Positions 1 to 5,787 of a stretch of 6,059 nucleotides of DNA are shown in pieces. The notes below the pieces were generated by a model, which ran no database searches, was not told the DNA's origin, and saw nothing but the letters and a program-made list of their open reading frames with translations. Numbering within the stretch: the stretch's first letter is position 1; every line of letters begins with the position of its first letter. The stretch is taken from positions 1-6,059 of the forward strand of contig CAZNBL010000070.1 in the NCBI GenBank assembly GCA_964571375.1, given 5' to 3'. This DNA comes from JAFTYR01 sp964571375 (lineage in GTDB: Bacteria; Pseudomonadota; Gammaproteobacteria; Burkholderiales; Burkholderiaceae_F). The translations under genes were made by a program, and so were the position numbers.

Positions 1-2
1 GC

Positions 3-1282
3 GGCGTCATCCGCGAATTCTCGCTCGAAGACCTCTTTGCCAACGCCAAGGCTTTTGCCAACTGCCCGATTCCGAAGGGCAACCGTGTGGCGATCGTCAC
101 CAACTCCGGCGGCCCCGGCATTATGGCTACCGACGCCATCTGCGAAGCAGGCATGCAGATGGCTGCGCTCTCCGACGAAACCAAGGAAAAGCTCCGCTCG
201 TTCCTGCCGGCCGCAGCTTCCGTGAAAAACCCGGTCGACATGATCGCTTCCGCGCCGCTCGATCACTACCGTCAGACCATGGAAACGGTTCTTGCCGATC
301 CGTCCGTTGACATGATGATCGTCATTTACCTCCCCTTCCTCGGCTTAAAGGACATCGATGTTGCCAAGGAAGTGATGCGTATCAAGGCTGAAAATCCGGA
401 AAAGCCGATCATCGGCGTCTTTATGACTACCGGCGAATTCTTCACTACGCTTTCCGACATGGATGTGAACGTTCCGTTCTACATGTACGCCGAACGTGCT
501 GCCGAAGCTCTTGACCGCTTAAACCGCCAGAGACTCTGGCAGGAACGCCCCGAAGGCAAGTTCCCGGCATTTGAAGTCAATAAGGCCGCTGCCGAAAAGA
601 TCGTTCGGACTGCCGCTTCCGAGGGCAGAGCCGAACTCACCACCCGCGAAAGCCTGGATGTCCTCGCGGCTTACGGCGTTCGCGTCTGCCGCTCTGGCTT
701 TGCGACCGGCGAAGATGAAGCCGTCGCTCTTGCCGACTCCNNNNNNNNNNCGTCATGAAGATGAGCTCCAAGACCATCTCTCATAAGACAGACGTCGGCG
801 GCGTCCGCGTCGGTATCGAAAGCGCCGAACAGTTAAGAAGCGAATACCGCGATCTCGTCTCCAAGCTCGAAGAGCGCAACTGCCTCGACGGTCTTGAAGG
901 CGTCATCATCCAGGAAATGGTGATCGGCAAGCGTGAAATGGTCTGCGGCGTTGCAGCCGACCCGCTCTACGGCCGTATGGTCATGTTCGGTCTCGGCGGT
1001 ATCTTCGTCGAAGCCCTCAATGACGTTATGTTCCGTGTTGCTCCGCTCTGCGATCAGGATGCACGCGAAATGGTCCGCGGCGTCAAGGCTTATAAGCTGC
1101 TCGAAGGTGCCCGAGGCACAACACCGGCGAAAATCGAAGATGTCGAAGCAACACTCCTTCGTCTCTCTCAGCTCGTCGAAGATTTCCCGGCCCTTGAAGA
1201 ACTCGATATCAATCCGCTCATCATCTCTGAAAAGAACGGTGAACCGATCGCTGTCGACGGCCGTATCAAGTTCAAGCTTTAA
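3..1282 (+). CDS. Acetate/acyl-CoA ligase (NDP-forming), C-terminal part, interrupted by an assembly gap
   Basis: This gene is open at the left window edge and ends at TAA 1280-1282. Members of the family interconvert acyl-CoA + NDP + phosphate and free acid + CoA + NTP in the cytoplasm, through phosphohistidine intermediates. The part before the gap (about 246 residues) is the succinyl-CoA-ligase-like region, with GVIREFSLEDLFANAKAFA, VAIVTNSGGPGIMATDA and KNPVDM. The part after the gap (about 176 residues) is an ATP-grasp domain, with SHKTDVGGV (His codon 782-784), EGVIIQEMVIGKREM, FGLGGIFVEALNDVMFR and LEELDINPL...AVDGR. The SHTGA-type catalytic His of the family should lie just left of the window. 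The protein stops right after the ATP-grasp domain, so there is no C-terminal GNAT domain as in the protein acetyltransferase Pat. About 430 of a usual 700 residues are visible. The substrate (acetate, propionate or an aryl acid) cannot be read from the sequence. Confidence 0.9.
741..750. other. Assembly gap (10 N) inside the acyl-CoA ligase gene
   Basis: Ten unknown bases separate two parts of one protein. The left part is in the frame whose last codon is 738-740 and ends ...AVALADS. The right part is in a different frame, with its first full codon at 752, and begins VMKMSSKTISHKTD. For the gene to be intact the true gap must be 3n+2 bases, not 10. Relatives have about five residues of the type (L/I)GYPV here, which predicts 14 missing bases. 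The run is therefore probably a placeholder, and the gene need not be frameshifted. Confidence 0.9.
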
Positions 1283-1302
1283 TCCTCAGACGATAAGCTT
1301 TG

Positions 1303-1348
1303 AAAGCTCCGTATTCCGGTACAAAAACCGGTACGGAGCTTTTCTTTT
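1303..1348 (+). terminator. Rho-independent terminator of the acyl-CoA ligase gene
   Basis: The stem AAAGCTCCGTA + CCGGT (with a TT bulge at 1314-1315) pairs with ACCGGTACGGAGCTTT across an ACAAAA loop. The tail TTTCTTTT runs to 1348. It starts 20 bases after the stop codon, so the ligase gene is the last gene of its transcript. Confidence 0.9.
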
Positions 1349-1416
1349 ACTTCTCTGAAAGGCTTGCTGCATCGGCTTTTCGGGGAATTTATGCGTCCGA
1401 TTCCTTCCGAACTCTG

Positions 1417-1435
1417 CCTCTATCACCAATAGAGG
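1417..1435. repeat. Perfect 7-bp inverted repeat in the leader region before the Nudix gene
   Basis: CCTCTAT (1417-1423), spacer CACCA, ATAGAGG (1429-1435). A second small dyad, ACTTTG-CTTA-CAAAGT, lies at 1462-1477. Both fall in the 187-base gene-free stretch between the ligase terminator and the Nudix start. They lie upstream of the putative promoter, so they could bind a regulator. No T-run follows directly, so neither looks like a terminator. Their function is unknown. Confidence 0.4.
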
Positions 1436-1478
1436 GGGTAGAAACAGACTTTTTTGAGACAACTTTGCTTACAAAGTC

Positions 1479-1507
1479 TTTCCGAGCCAATATCTTCAGG
1501 CTACAAT
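1479..1507 (+). promoter_or_regulatory. Putative promoter of the Nudix hydrolase gene
   Basis: The -10 candidate TACAAT (1502-1507) matches five of six consensus bases and sits 28 bases before the start codon. At a 17-base spacing the -35 position reads TTTCCG (1479-1484), which is weak. The preceding terminator at 1303-1348 means the Nudix gene needs a promoter in this interval. Confidence 0.4.
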
Positions 1508-1535
1508 GGACTCATCATAGATAGAGGAGTACCTC

Positions 1536-2111
1536 ATGCCCAATAACATCAAAGATCCCTTAGCAGAAGAAGTGCTGGCTACAAAAGAAGCATTTCGCGG
1601 TCATTTTCTGCGGCTTATTCAGGATGATGTAAAGGTAAGCGACGGGGTCGTTTCCGTACGTGAGTATCTGCGTCATCCCGGTGCCGCCGTGATGATTCCG
1701 CTCCTCGACAACGGCGATGTGATTCTTGAACGTCAGTGGCGTCATCCTCTGCGCCGTACTTTCATCGAACTGCCGGCCGGTAAATTGAATCCTGCCGAAT
1801 CGCCGCTTGCCTGCGCAAAGCGCGAACTGATGGAAGAAACCGGTTATACCGCTGCCCGCTGGGACAGACTCGGCCGCTTCAATAATGCGATTGCCTATTC
1901 TGACGAAGAACTGACAATCTTCCTCGCCCGCGACCTTACGCTCGAAACTCAGCAGCTCGATGCAGGCGAAGTGGTTGAAATCATTCATATGCCTCTCGCA
2001 GAACTCAAGGAAAAAGTTCTTAACGGCGAGATCGTCGATGCCAAGACCATTATCGGTGTGTTCTGGCTTGAAAACTTCCTGAAGCAGGAAGCTGAAGGTA
2101 AGAAAGAATAA
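1536..2111 (+). CDS. Nudix hydrolase, ADP-ribose pyrophosphatase type
   Basis: This is a complete 191-residue cytoplasmic enzyme. Residues 82-104 form a full Nudix box, GX5EX7REUXEEXG: G82, E88, R96-E97, E100-E101, G103. The glutamates bind the catalytic divalent metal. Upstream, VREYLRHPGAAVMIPLL and ILERQWRHPLRRTFIELPAGK are the usual ADP-ribose pyrophosphatase (NudF/YffH-like) arrangement, in which the ELPAGK strand leads into the box. The expected reaction is hydrolysis of ADP-ribose (or another ADP-sugar) to AMP and a sugar phosphate, as housekeeping cleanup. The exact substrate is an inference, since Nudix specificity is set outside the box. The ATG is chosen because AGGAG (1525-1529) precedes it by six bases. 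It is flanked by terminators on both sides, so it is probably monocistronic. Confidence 0.92.
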   Translation: MPNNIKDPLAEEVLATKEAFRGHFLRLIQDDVKVSDGVVSVREYLRHPGAAVMIPLLDNGDVILERQWRHPLRRTFIELPAGKLNPAESPLACAKRELMEETGYTAARWDRLGRFNNAIAYSDEELTIFLARDLTLETQQLDAGEVVEIIHMPLAELKEKVLNGEIVDAKTIIGVFWLENFLKQEAEGKKE

Positions 2112-2143
2112 CCATTAAAAAAACTCGAAAACCTTACGGAATT

Positions 2144-2169
2144 GCCGGTCCTCGCGACCGGCTCTTTTT
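2144..2169 (+). terminator. Rho-independent terminator of the Nudix gene
   Basis: GCCGGTC (2144-2150), loop CTCGC and GACCGGC (2156-2162) form a perfect 7-bp GC-rich stem. It is followed by TCTTTTT, 32 bases after the Nudix stop codon. Confidence 0.9.
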
Positions 2170-2180
2170 ATGTATATTGC

Positions 2181-2220
2181 AAAAAAATCCTCCGCTCGGA
2201 ATAACCGGAGCGGAGGATTT
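2181..2220 (-). terminator. Rho-independent terminator of the minus-strand membrane protein gene
   Basis: The arms 2185-2197 and 2208-2220 (AAATCCTCCGCTC and its exact complement) form a perfect 13-bp stem around a 10-base loop. Read on the minus strand it ends in a run of T (A-run 2181-2187 on plus). It lies 22 bases beyond the stop of the membrane protein gene and is back to back with the Nudix terminator, as expected between convergent genes. Confidence 0.92.
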
Positions 2221-2242
2221 GGATTTCAGGCTGAATATCTGA

Positions 2243-3460
2243 TTAGAGCATTTCAGCAAAGATACCGGCGATGAACACGGAAGTAATCGTCACAGTCACG
2301 AAACCGCCGATGATCATGGACGGGAACATCTTACCCATCAGAACAGCGTGTTCTTCCTTGTTCTTAGCAAGGGAGTCGCAAGTTGCGATAGTGATGATCT
2401 GGTCGAACGGGAAGCCGTAGAGAGCAGTCATACAGTTGGCAAATGCGAGGTAGATGCTGACGCGGAGCAGCTTTGCGATAACGAATGCAAAGACGAACAT
2501 ACCGGTCACACCGACAACGATAAGAACAAGCATCGGAACGATGATGCCGCTCAGCATTTCAGGCGTACAGTCGCTCAGGCCGGAGAAGATGTACATCATC
2601 AGAGCGAACATAATGATGTTGAAGGAGTTGGCCTTGTGCAGAGAGTTGCGGTCGAGGAAGCCGAGTGTGCAGAAGACAACACCGAGAACCAGAGCCCAGA
2701 TAGCTGCGGAAATGTGAGTGATCGGGCCGAGCAGCATAGCGAGCCAGGCAACGAAACCGAGCTTGGTAAGGATCACGATGGAGCTGTTGAAGCGGTCCGG
2801 AATCTGCAGGAACTTGCGCTTCTTCTTTTCGAGAACGTTGCCTTCTTCAGCGGCAGTATTCATCACGGAGCTGATGGCATCGCGGTCGGCGGCAGTGAGT
2901 TCGATCTTACCGGCGCGATAGTCTTCGAGAATACGGCGGCCTTCCTTAATAAGGCAGATAGCAGTAAGCGGGTAACCGGCAAAGCCCTGAACGCAGTACA
3001 TAGTAATAGCGAACACGGCGGCGGTAGCAAGACCGGCCTTAGTAGCTGCGGCCTGCATCATGGTTGCGGCAACGATACCGCCTGTGAGCGGCGGGAGACC
3101 GGCGATCACGAGAGCGCGTTCCATGAAGAACGGAGCGATAAAGTAGCTGGCAAGGCACATACCGAGAAGACCGGTCAGACAGATAACCACGGTCTTCCAG
3201 GAATCAACCAGCTGACGAAGACTGATGATGGTACCGAGGTGAGTCACCAGAAGGAAGATACCGGTAGTGGCACCGAACGGAATCAGGTAGGAATCCGGAA
3301 CGAGGTTCTTCGGAAGAACTGTCCAATAACCGACCAGGAAAAGGCAGGCGGAAACGAATACAGAAGGAATCCATGCTTTGGTAAGCGTGGAGACGACTTC
3401 ACCGATAATAATGACGACACCGCAGATAGTGAACGCCAGCATAAAGTTATAGAGGGCCAT
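2243..3460 (-). CDS. Polytopic inner-membrane protein, probable secondary transporter (family not settled)
   Basis: This is a 405-residue, very hydrophobic protein. I count about eleven membrane-spanning or re-entrant stretches: roughly 5-25, 30-48, 59-80, 88-110, 117-140, 143-170, 226-245, 247-269, 280-295, 303-330 and 378-402. Residues about 172-222 form a highly charged cytoplasmic-type loop (GKIELTAADRD, EKKKRK) that divides it into two similar-sized halves. The LPPLTGGIVAATMMQAAA segment (122-138) is rich in small residues and Gly, like the re-entrant loops of the glutamate:sodium symporter (ESS) and 2-hydroxycarboxylate carrier folds. That resemblance is structural intuition, and the substrate is unknown. 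No signal peptide is seen. The start is supported by GGAG (3466-3469 on plus), five bases upstream. It is probably a single-gene transcript with its own promoter and terminator. Confidence 0.85.
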   Translation of the reverse strand: MALYNFMLAFTICGVVIIIGEVVSTLTKAWIPSVFVSACLFLVGYWTVLPKNLVPDSYLIPFGATTGIFLLVTHLGTIISLRQLVDSWKTVVICLTGLLGMCLASYFIAPFFMERALVIAGLPPLTGGIVAATMMQAAATKAGLATAAVFAITMYCVQGFAGYPLTAICLIKEGRRILEDYRAGKIELTAADRDAISSVMNTAAEEGNVLEKKKRKFLQIPDRFNSSIVILTKLGFVAWLAMLLGPITHISAAIWALVLGVVFCTLGFLDRNSLHKANSFNIIMFALMMYIFSGLSDCTPEMLSGIIVPMLVLIVVGVTGMFVFAFVIAKLLRVSIYLAFANCMTALYGFPFDQIITIATCDSLAKNKEEHAVLMGKMFPSMIIGGFVTVTITSVFIAGIFAEML

Positions 3461-3497
3461 ATAAACTCCGAACGGTCAGGCTTGACTCTTAAAATTA

Positions 3498-3536
3498 ATT
3501 ATCACTGCATTGAAAATTGTAATCAGTTTTTACAAT
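3498..3536 (-). promoter_or_regulatory. Putative promoter and operator of the membrane protein gene
   Basis: Read on the minus strand, GATAAT (3503-3498) is a five-of-six match to a -10 box. CTGATT lies 17 bases upstream (3526-3521) as a weak -35. Over the -35 sits a perfect dyad, ATTGTAA (3516-3522), seven bases, TTACAAT (3530-3536). An overlapping outer dyad is TGCATTG (3506-3512) with CAATGCA (3533-3539). A 21-bp palindrome over the -35 is a classic repressor site layout. The regulator cannot be named. Confidence 0.5.
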
Positions 3537-3538
3537 GC

Positions 3539-3566
3539 ATTTCAGGAATTCTGAAATATTTTTTTG
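3539..3566. repeat. Inverted repeat followed by a T-run, upstream of the membrane protein gene
   Basis: ATTTCAG (3539-3545), loop GAATT and CTGAAAT (3551-3557) are followed by ATATTTTTTT on the plus strand. It resembles a weak plus-strand terminator, but no plus-strand gene precedes it. It may instead be a regulatory palindrome or curved AT-rich DNA. It directly abuts the dyads over the promoter. Confidence 0.35.
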
Positions 3567-3662
3567 TTCGGGAAGCTAAATATGCAGGATTCCTGCGTTT
3601 TCCGTTAACTTGAGAGAGAGAATCGGATCGCGCAAAAGGATTCTGAAGACCTGCCTGCCCTA

Positions 3663-3697
3663 CAAAAAAGAAAATCTTCAGAGCTTTCGCTGTGAAG
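3663..3697 (-). terminator. Rho-independent terminator after tRNA-Leu
   Basis: On the minus strand CTTCA-C-AGC, a GAAA tetraloop and GCT-C-TGAAG form a stem with one C-C mismatch. ATTTTCTTTTTT follows (A-rich run 3663-3675 on plus). The hairpin begins seven bases after the encoded CCA, so the tRNA transcript should end here, before the membrane protein gene. Confidence 0.8.
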
Positions 3698-3703
3698 AGT
3701 TTT

Positions 3704-3787
3704 TGGTGCGGGTGAACGGACTCGAACCGTTACGTCTCGGACACCAGAACCTAAATCTGGCGCGTCTACCAATTTCGCCACACCCGC
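3704..3787 (-). tRNA. tRNA-Leu, anticodon UAG, 3' CCA encoded
   Basis: This 84-base tRNA folds completely. The acceptor GCGGGTG pairs with CACCCGC, with discriminator A and genomic CCA (3704-3706). The D region GCGAAATTGGTAGACGC carries the usual GG. The anticodon stem CCAGA/TCTGG encloses the loop TTTAGGT, giving anticodon UAG, which reads CUA and, through wobble, other CUN leucine codons. The long variable arm TGTCCGAGACGT has a GTC/GAC stem, typical of class II tRNAs such as Leu. The T arm is AACGG-TTCGAGT-CCGTT. It is a lone tRNA with its own promoter and terminator. I see no integrase or att-like duplication next to it. Confidence 0.97.
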
Positions 3788-3799
3788 AACAAGGTGGAT

Positions 3800-3808
3800 A
3801 TTCTAGCA
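3800..3808 (-). promoter_or_regulatory. Extended -10 promoter of tRNA-Leu
   Basis: On the minus strand TGC-TAGAAT (3808-3800) is an extended -10 element whose hexamer matches five of six consensus bases. It ends 12 bases before the mature tRNA 5' end, leaving a leader of only about five bases. At 16-18 bases spacing the -35 region (CCTTAA/TCCTTA) is poor, which an extended -10 can compensate. Confidence 0.6.
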
Positions 3809-3937
3809 GAAGTTGAGAAATTTAAGGAAATGTAAATCCCTTCTCGGTCTGTTTGTATCGGGCCTCGGAAGCCGCCGTATAAGACGCGGAATTTATTAGG
3901 TTATTTCACCCGATTACCCTGCCGTACAAGGCAGAGA

Positions 3938-3976
3938 CGCCGTACCTTCACCTAAATGAGGTACGGCGCTTTATTT
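3938..3976. terminator. Strong hairpin between porin and tRNA-Leu, possible porin terminator
   Basis: CGCCGTACCT (3938-3947) pairs perfectly with AGGTACGGCG (3959-3968), with a further CA/TG pair inside a T bulge. On plus the tail is CTTTATTTAT. On minus, the direction of the porin gene, the tail is TCTCTGCC, a poor U-tract. A second hairpin, CTGCC-GTACAA-GGCAG (3919-3934), lies next to it. It sits 32 bases beyond the porin stop codon, so it is the best candidate for the porin transcript end, although its tail is better on the plus strand. Confidence 0.6.
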
Positions 3977-4000
3977 ATGCAGTCCTAATCAAAGAGACGA

Positions 4001-5089
4001 TCAGAAGTTGTGGTGCAGACCGAAACCGGCGCTCCAGCTTTCGAATTCGCTGCGGATTTCTTCTGTCTTCAGAGCCTTTCCGCCCTTCTGCCATGCGCCC
4101 CAGCTGTAAACGAAAGTGCGCTTGGAGAGCGGGTATTCGTAACCGGCACCGAAGGAGAGCTTGTTGAACTTATCGTCCTTGAGAGCGAGTTCGTCGCCGA
4201 CTTCACCCTTGACCTTACCGAAGGCGTAATTAGCGGCAACCTTAGCTGTACCGCCTGCTACCGGGACTTCGGTACCGACAGTGAACATGTGCTGATTGAA
4301 ACCGTTGCCGTCAACAGTAAAGACGTCTTCGCCCATTGTATGCATACGATGACCGTACTGATAGCCGACGAAGGGCTTCACAGTTTCGAAGTCATAAGCG
4401 GCGCTCACGCTGATCACGTCGGAGGCTTCGATCTTATCGGCACGATCTGCTCTGTTGTCCTGACGCTCATAGATAACAGCTGCGTTGAAAGCACCGGCTT
4501 CGTATGTCAGACCGAGGCCGTAGTAGTGAGAGTTCTTGGACCATTTATTGTCGCCGTCATCGTCGCCGTTACCGTACTGAGCATAGCCGGTGAAACCGGA
4601 GAATTCGGGAGTGACGTAAACGACTGCGTTGTTGAGGACCGTGCCGGAAAGAACACCGAAGTTGCCGAGACCGGCCTGAGCGTAGTCAGTACCGAAAGGG
4701 GATGCGTCCCAAATAGAGTAAGAACCTTCGTATGTGGAGAGACCGCCCATACGGCCGAAAGCGAGTTCACCGAAACCGCCGCTGATACCGAGAGTGGCCT
4801 GCTTGCCGAACTGAAAACCTTCTTCGCCGTTTTCACCGTTGTCCGTGGTGAAACCGTTTTCGAGCGTGAAGTTGACGTTGTAACCGTTGCCGAGATCTTC
4901 CTCACCGGTCAGACCCCAGACAGAACCTCCGGCGATACCGTCTTCCATGGAAACGGTAGCGGAAGTGTCCTTCGCCTTGTTGATCACCACAGCACCGTCA
5001 ACGGTACCGTAGAGCTGAACACCGCCTGCAAATGCGCAGGTACCGGCAGCAGCGAGGGCAGCTGCTACAACTGTCTTCTTAAGCATCAT
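4001..5089 (-). CDS. Outer-membrane general porin (Gram-negative, Burkholderia/Neisseria type)
   Basis: This 362-residue protein should form a trimeric beta-barrel channel in the outer membrane for small hydrophilic solutes. Residues 1-21 are a signal peptide (LKK, hydrophobic core, cleavage after A19-F20-A21). The mature part has the family landmarks in order: VQLYGTVDG (24-32), GLTGEEDLGNG (59-69), LENGF (76-80), FGKQATLGISGGFGELAFGR (94-113), a long constriction-loop region (about 114-155), VVYVTPEFSGFTGYAQYG (156-173), acidic surface loop GDDDGD (175-180), YEYPLSKRTFVY (317-328) and terminal HHNF with the C-terminal Phe that marks assembly-competent porins. The first ATG is chosen because AGGGA lies seven bases upstream on the minus strand. 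A second ATG follows directly. A Fur-box-like palindrome upstream suggests iron control. Pore selectivity cannot be stated. Confidence 0.95.
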   Translation of the reverse strand: MMLKKTVVAAALAAAGTCAFAGGVQLYGTVDGAVVINKAKDTSATVSMEDGIAGGSVWGLTGEEDLGNGYNVNFTLENGFTTDNGENGEEGFQFGKQATLGISGGFGELAFGRMGGLSTYEGSYSIWDASPFGTDYAQAGLGNFGVLSGTVLNNAVVYVTPEFSGFTGYAQYGNGDDDGDNKWSKNSHYYGLGLTYEAGAFNAAVIYERQDNRADRADKIEASDVISVSAAYDFETVKPFVGYQYGHRMHTMGEDVFTVDGNGFNQHMFTVGTEVPVAGGTAKVAANYAFGKVKGEVGDELALKDDKFNKLSFGAGYEYPLSKRTFVYSWGAWQKGGKALKTEEIRSEFESWSAGFGLHHNF

Positions 5090-5113
5090 TTCGAGATCCC
5101 TTATAAGTTTAGC

Positions 5114-5119
5114 TTTATA
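5114..5119 (-). promoter_or_regulatory. Putative -10 box of the porin promoter
   Basis: On the minus strand TATAAA (5119-5114) lies 24 bases before the porin ATG. The position 17 bases upstream (GATTCT, 5142-5137) is a poor -35 and lies inside the Fur-like palindrome. This is a candidate only. Confidence 0.35.
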
Positions 5120-5129
5120 TCCAATATCA

Positions 5130-5148
5130 GATAACGAGAATCGTTATC
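5130..5148. promoter_or_regulatory. Fur-box-like palindrome in the porin promoter region
   Basis: GATAACGAGAATCGTTATC is a dyad with perfect 8-bp arms and a three-base centre. It matches the classical 19-bp Fur consensus GATAATGATAATCATTATC at 16 of 19 positions on the plus strand. It is followed by ATTTGC, a common extension of Fur sites in this group. It covers the -35 position relative to the proposed -10, where iron-loaded Fur would repress the porin. Binding is an inference. Confidence 0.65.
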
Positions 5149-5787
5149 ATTTGCGGCAACTATAGACCTGCTTTTATCTCATTTTATTTTGAGGATGTTC
5201 TACTTTGAGGGTAATTGCGAATCACTCTCATTTGAATAACGCCGATTAGTGCGCCCTTTGTTGCGCTGCTACAACAAGAAAACGATGAGAATTTTTATCA
5301 CCCTATTGCGTCCCGGACCGTATTTGTCAACGCTTGCAGACGAAATAAGCCGTCTCCGTTCCCCTGCTGAAGTCGGAAGGGACATCTCGGAAATGTCTTA
5401 TTTTTATTCACCCCGCAAACGTAAAAAAATACACCTCTTCTTATCTTCCCCCCTGATAAAAGCCTTATAGATGAATCGGTTTGGCGACTTTGAAAGCTTA
5501 TTTAAAGCATTGATAAAACCGAAAACCCCATATTCTTCACTGACTGTTTAAAGAAAGCGCTCTCACTGTTCCTTGCATTTCTATTAATCCGATTGCGAAA
5601 AAAGCAACTACAACTAGCTGAAAAACAAGGCTCATCCTTATGTACCCATGAATGCGCTATAACGTAAGGGTTTTATCCTAATACCCCCTTTAAAAGCCTT
5701 GATGCTTGGTGTTATGGTGCAAACTGAGACGGCTGTTAATACCGTCACCGCATAGAAAAATAAAGAATGCGTTGGAGAAAATAAAAA
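5149..5787. other. Long intergenic region between the divergent porin and HU genes, no supported gene
   Basis: About 640 bases, AT-richer than the genes. I find no convincing protein. The longest plus-strand reading frame (GTG 5249 or ATG 5285 to TAG 5470) has no good ribosome site and no recognisable sequence. It holds a TTGTTG...CAACAA dyad (5258-5277) and a weak hairpin with a T-rich tail (GGGACAT, seven bases, ATGTCTT, then ATTTTTATT, about 5379-5406). It also has a TCGGTTT...AAACCGA dyad (5476-5522) and two copies of TAAAAGCCTT (5457-5466 and 5691-5700), each just after a run of C. Two TTTGAGG copies (5188-5194 and 5204-5210) lie on the porin side. Confidence 0.5.
5689..5718 (+). promoter_or_regulatory. 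Possible promoter of the HU gene
   Basis: TTTAAA (5689-5694), 18 bases, TATGGT (5713-5718), each matching four of six consensus bases. An alternative -10 is TATAAC (5658-5663, five of six), without a clear -35. Either gives a leader of about 60-120 bases. The leader can form a small hairpin, GACGG (5728-5732) with CCGTC (5742-5746). Confidence 0.25.

Noticed and set aside
741..760. Frameshift mutation or pseudogene in the acyl-CoA ligase
   Set aside because: The frame change coincides exactly with the run of N, both halves keep intact family motifs, and a wrong gap length explains it.
2348..3613. Long open frame (421 codons) on the plus strand opposite the transporter gene
   Set aside because: Its sequence is hydrophilic and low in complexity (many D, E, N, G and H), as expected from the complement of a hydrophobic membrane protein. 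It runs through the transporter promoter, and I recognise no domain.
3704..3787. tRNA-Leu as an integration site for a mobile element
   Set aside because: No integrase, no duplicated tRNA 3' end and no change in composition are seen on either side.
3610..3816. Open frame of 68 codons on the plus strand across the tRNA
   Set aside because: It reads the complement of tRNA-Leu and its terminator. Such frames (VRVNGLEPLRLG...) are a common annotation artefact.
4010..5134. Long open frame (374 codons) on the plus strand opposite the porin gene
   Set aside because: It mirrors the porin coding frame, has no recognisable domain or good ribosome site, and extends over the Fur-like palindrome and porin promoter.
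5249..5470. Possible small protein of 73 (GTG) or 61 (ATG 5285) residues in the long intergenic region
   Set aside because: There is no good Shine-Dalgarno, the sequence is AT-rich and irregular, and no family is recognisable. Conservation would be needed to accept it.
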